Assembly (NCBI RefSeq): GCF_900107405.1
Contig: NZ_FNPV01000001.1
Coordinates: 310,001 to 374,000, forward strand
Source of the DNA: Tindallia californiensis
GTDB taxonomy: Bacteria > Bacillota > Clostridia > Peptostreptococcales > Tindalliaceae
Reading direction: 5' to 3'
DNA: 64,000 nucleotides
Shown here one piece after another: positions 61,445-64,000 of this stretch. The position numbers were made by a program, and so were the translations under genes. How positions within the stretch are numbered: the first letter of the stretch is position 1; the number at the start of each line of letters is the position of its first letter. The notes beneath the pieces are model-generated. The model worked only from the letters and a program-made list of their open reading frames with translations. It was not told where the DNA came from and made no database searches.

Positions 61445-62205
61445 GCTTGACGACTCCTTTCTACTATATTCCTTAAAGTTATGGCAAATTCTGCCGGCTT
61501 TTCAATCATTGTAAAATGTCCGGATTTAATGTTTCGATGTATGTTTTCTTCAGGCAAATGATCAAATCCATATTTCTTTATCACTTTTTCCTGTAGTGTT
61601 TCACTCGGGGCTAAACTACGACTTAGAATTAGGTGGATTGGAATCTGTACGTTTTTTACTTTTTCATGTAATTCTGTATACAAAAGACTTTTCATATAAC
61701 AAAGGTAAGCACGTCTATCGGTTTCTTTGCAAGTGGCTACCAATTGATGATATAAATCCATATCACCGGTCATATGAGCATATTGCTTTTCGATGGCTTT
61801 ATCAAAATTTTTGTTAAGTGTGTTCATCACCATACGTTTTAGAATCCAAAAACGAATTTGCCTGGTAGGTGTATCCAAAAGCACCAGTTTTTCTGCCTGT
61901 TTTGGTTGTTTTAGCTCTATCATTAGTGCAAGCATTCCACCTAGGCTATGGCCTACAATAGCGCTAGGTTTCCATTTGACCATTTGTAACATTTGAACGA
62001 TTTCCTCCGCTGTTGTTTCTAAATTAGGCTGATCTGGCACATCTCTATTTTCTCCATGGCCATAAAGATCCAAGGTAACGCAATGAAAGTCAGCCTTTAA
62101 CTTTTCTATCGTATCTTTCCAGCACTGTTTATTCGAACCCAATCCATGGAGAAAGAGTATCGTCGGCCCTTCTCCTTGTCTTTGAAACTCTAATTTTTTT
62201 GTCAT
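61441..62205 (-). CDS. Alpha/beta hydrolase
   Basis: The 254-residue protein has the alpha/beta hydrolase fold: oxyanion region LFLHGLGSNKQCW near 17-29, LDLYGHG, the nucleophile elbow VGHSLGGM (Ser near residue 95), and the catalytic His in IKSGHFTMIEKP. The substrate, probably an ester or lipid, cannot be named. ATG 62205 follows GGAGTG. Its stop overlaps the reductase start, so the two are translated together and may act in one pathway. Confidence 0.9.
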   Translation of the reverse strand: MTKKLEFQRQGEGPTILFLHGLGSNKQCWKDTIEKLKADFHCVTLDLYGHGENRDVPDQPNLETTAEEIVQMLQMVKWKPSAIVGHSLGGMLALMIELKQPKQAEKLVLLDTPTRQIRFWILKRMVMNTLNKNFDKAIEKQYAHMTGDMDLYHQLVATCKETDRRAYLCYMKSLLYTELHEKVKNVQIPIHLILSRSLAPSETLQEKVIKKYGFDHLPEENIHRNIKSGHFTMIEKPAEFAITLRNIVERSRQA

Positions 62206-62292
62206 TTCTATCACTCCATTTCTGAAACGGTGCTTTGTATTTCCAAGTTCTAGTGCTTATTTTATCATAATTTTTTCTTTCCATATACGAAG

Positions 62293-62338
62293 AAAAACAC
62301 TCTTCTTTTCTTTCTCATCGAAAAGAACGAGTGTTTTT
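62293..62338 (-). terminator. Terminator after lpdA
   Basis: On the minus strand AAAAACACTCG..TTCTTTTC pairs with GAAAAGAA..GAGTGTTTTT, with a small internal mismatch and T runs at the end. Confidence 0.82.
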
Positions 62339-62353
62339 AATTCTTTATGGGTT

Positions 62354-63736
62354 TTACTTCGGAAACAGATGCAATGGTAATCCCAAGGCAGCCATAGCCG
62401 CTTCACCCATTCCTTCATTAAAGGTGGGGTGCCCGTGCACCTGGTGAGCCACCTCTTCCAGGCAAGCTTCCATTCCAATAGCCAGAGCACCTTCGGCAAT
62501 AAGGTCCGTTGCCCGGTCGCCCAGGATATGCACACCGAGAATTTCATTTGTTTCTGCCGTTGCAATAATTTTAATAAATCCTTCCATTTCATAGTCCGCT
62601 AACGCTTTTCCCAAAGCTTCATAAGGGAACAAACCTACCTTTATATCACCTCTCGTCTTCCGAGCTTCCTGTTCTGTTATTCCAACACTAGCTGCCTCAG
62701 GGAATGTATATAAGCCACCTGGAATGCTTCGATAGTCCATTTTATTAGTCTGCCCCATGGCATTCTCAGCTGCCAACAAACCTTGATGAGCTGCCGTATG
62801 GGCCAGCATCATTTTAGCCGTAAGGTCACCTATGGCGTAAATACCAGAGACATTGGTCTCCAGATATTCATTGATTTCCACTGCCTTGTTATGGACCTTA
62901 ATCCCCAAGGTTTCCAGTCCAATTCCTTCTACATTTGGCTGACGACCTGTTGCCACCAGAAGATTCTTCGTTTCAAGAAATTCTGGTATCCCTACTCCTG
63001 TGGCTGTCAGTTTCAATCCATCGCCAGCTTTTTCCACTTTTTTCAATGTTGCATCGGTGTATACGTTAATACCACGTTGTCTCAAAATTTCTGTCATCGC
63101 TTCCTGCACCAATTCATCTTCTCTGGGTAATATGGTGGGAAGCATTTCCATCATGGTTACTTTACTGCCCAATGCTTCAAATAAAATAGCAAATTCTACA
63201 GCGATAACACCGCCACCCAGTATAGTAAGCCTTTTCGGTATTTCTTTAAAGGAAAGAGCCCCGGTACTGTCTACTACCTGTGGCAAATCCAAACCAGAAA
63301 CAGGAGGCATCATTGGCCGTGATCCTGTTGCCAGTATTAGTTTATCAAAAGAAATATCCTGAACACCCTCTTCTGTAGCTACCTTCACTGTCTGGCTATT
63401 TTTAACAATCCCTCTTCCAGCAATGGTACTGATCCGATGAGCCGCCAGGAGCATTTCCACATTAGCGGTAAGCTGCTCAACCACTTCTTTTTTTCGTTGC
63501 ATCAATTCTCCAAAATCAAGTTTCATCTGAACATCGATTCCATAAGCTTCCATTTTTTCCTGTTCATGGAGCCATCGAGCTGCTCTCAGCAGAGTTTTTG
63601 TAGGAATGCACCCTGTATTAAGGCATACACCGCCTATTTTTCTTTCTTCTATTATGGTGACTTCTGCACCTAGCTGGGCCCCTCGTATAGCCGCTGCATA
63701 GCCACCGGGACCGCCGCCCAGAATTACCAGTTTCAT
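62354..63736 (-). CDS. lpdA: Dihydrolipoyl dehydrogenase (E3)
   Basis: The 460-residue flavoenzyme reoxidises dihydrolipoamide in 2-oxoacid dehydrogenase or acetoin dehydrogenase complexes. It has the FAD-binding GGGPGGYAAAIRGAQLG, the redox-active disulfide CLNTGCIPTK, the NAD fold GGGVIAVEFA and the catalytic His in HGHPTFNEG. It lies 15 bases after the E2 gene, so it belongs to that operon. Confidence 0.95.
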   Translation of the reverse strand: MKLVILGGGPGGYAAAIRGAQLGAEVTIIEERKIGGVCLNTGCIPTKTLLRAARWLHEQEKMEAYGIDVQMKLDFGELMQRKKEVVEQLTANVEMLLAAHRISTIAGRGIVKNSQTVKVATEEGVQDISFDKLILATGSRPMMPPVSGLDLPQVVDSTGALSFKEIPKRLTILGGGVIAVEFAILFEALGSKVTMMEMLPTILPREDELVQEAMTEILRQRGINVYTDATLKKVEKAGDGLKLTATGVGIPEFLETKNLLVATGRQPNVEGIGLETLGIKVHNKAVEINEYLETNVSGIYAIGDLTAKMMLAHTAAHQGLLAAENAMGQTNKMDYRSIPGGLYTFPEAASVGITEQEARKTRGDIKVGLFPYEALGKALADYEMEGFIKIIATAETNEILGVHILGDRATDLIAEGALAIGMEACLEEVAHQVHGHPTFNEGMGEAAMAALGLPLHLFPK

Positions 63737-63751
63737 CGTTGCCCTCCTTTG

Positions 63752-64000
63752 CTAAACCAGCGCCATGCCGGGTTCTTCGATGGACTGATTCAGCGTTGTC
63801 ATAAACCTCGCCGCTGCCTGGCCATCTACAATCCGATGGTCAAAAGACAGAGAAAGCCACATCATCGGACGTCTTAATAGCTCATCCCCTACAAAAACCG
63901 GCTTATCTACCATTCGCCCCACGCCCAAAATAGCACATTCAGGAGGATTGATAATGGGGGTAAAGACATCGACACCTTCCATTCCAAGATTTGTAATGGT
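63752..64000 (-). CDS. 2-oxoacid dehydrogenase E2 acyltransferase, C-terminal end (truncated by window edge)
   Basis: The minus-strand frame is open past base 64000, giving 82 C-terminal residues of a longer protein. TITNLG, FTPIINPPECAILGVGRM and the catalytic SFDHRIVDG (His and Asp) are those of the E2 acyltransferase core. This enzyme moves an acyl group from lipoamide to CoA. The complex type (pyruvate, branched-chain or acetoin) needs the E1 genes, which lie outside. It is followed by lpdA. Confidence 0.92.
   Translation of the reverse strand, partial: TITNLGMEGVDVFTPIINPPECAILGVGRMVDKPVFVGDELLRRPMMWLSLSFDHRIVDGQAAARFMTTLNQSIEEPGMALV

Noticed and set aside
62257-62592. 111-residue minus-strand frame
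   Set aside because: Shifted-frame shadow of the lpdA C-terminus, crossing the lpdA terminator.
1-64000. CRISPR array, insertion sequence, prophage or integrated element
   Set aside because: No regular spaced repeats, transposase, integrase or phage genes were seen; both tRNA-Leu genes are intact without flanking duplications.

Overview
This AT-rich window is a chromosomal core segment of a low-GC Gram-positive bacterium, most likely an anaerobic member of the Clostridia. The evidence is: tRNA-sensing T-box leaders of the Firmicutes type, lon-engB and infC-rpmI-rplT gene orders, a DegS/DegU pair, a DNA polymerase I without proofreading residues, a DUF896 protein, rubredoxin, a ferredoxin-type aldo/keto reductase and a phenylacetate-CoA ligase/ACT pair. 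I see no rRNA, insertion sequence, prophage or CRISPR array. Coding density is high and most genes are on the minus strand.

Layout. 1-4.7 kb (minus): lipoprotein, TPR protein, YibE/F membrane protein and the 5' part of comEC, probably one transcript. 4.8-5.7 kb (plus): a lipoprotein version of the ComEC metallo-beta-lactamase domain, whose 3' end runs antisense into a solitary adenine-specific DNA methyltransferase (5.6-7.8 kb, minus) with a promoter inside a perfect inverted repeat. 8-10 kb (plus): an unknown helical protein, an alanyl-tRNA editing protein and tRNA-Leu(GAG). 10-15 kb (minus): peptide-binding lipoprotein, coaE, polA. tRNA-Leu(CAA) and a cation efflux protein follow. 16-18.3 kb (minus): DUF896-degS-degU. 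18.6-20.1 kb (plus): M23 peptidase and bactofilin. 20-23 kb (minus): DUF881 protein, trpS, a small membrane protein, glutaredoxin, ArsR.

23-30.5 kb (minus) is a complete phosphate-starvation unit: csoR-phoB-phoR, then pstS-pstC-pstA-pstB-phoU, with a four-repeat Pho box in front of pstS. Next come rubredoxin, lon-engB, a split chromate transporter, and an ACT protein with paaK under a T-box that I read as phenylalanine-specific. 37.5-49 kb holds nagZ, tyrS, zapA and the translation cluster thrS / infC-rpmI-rplT-SpoU methylase / pheS-pheT. thrS and pheS have T-boxes and infC has a leader with long-range pairing and a non-ATG start.

49-58 kb (minus): DUF445, thioredoxin-like protein, PAS-type sensor kinase, and an ABC-2 exporter (ATPase, two permeases) cotranscribed with a NarL/DesK-type two-component system, resembling linearmycin-type resistance modules; then a DUF418 protein. 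58-64 kb (minus): flavodoxin-like protein, PLP aminotransferase, aldo/keto reductase plus hydrolase, and the end of a 2-oxoacid dehydrogenase operon (E2 fragment and lpdA) cut by the window edge.

The most interesting points are the phenylalanine-type T-box on paaK-ACT, the solitary methyltransferase with its promoter inverted repeat, the antisense-encoded tail of the ComEC-like lipoprotein, and the csoR-phoBR linkage with a clear Pho box. No wholly new multi-gene system stands out.
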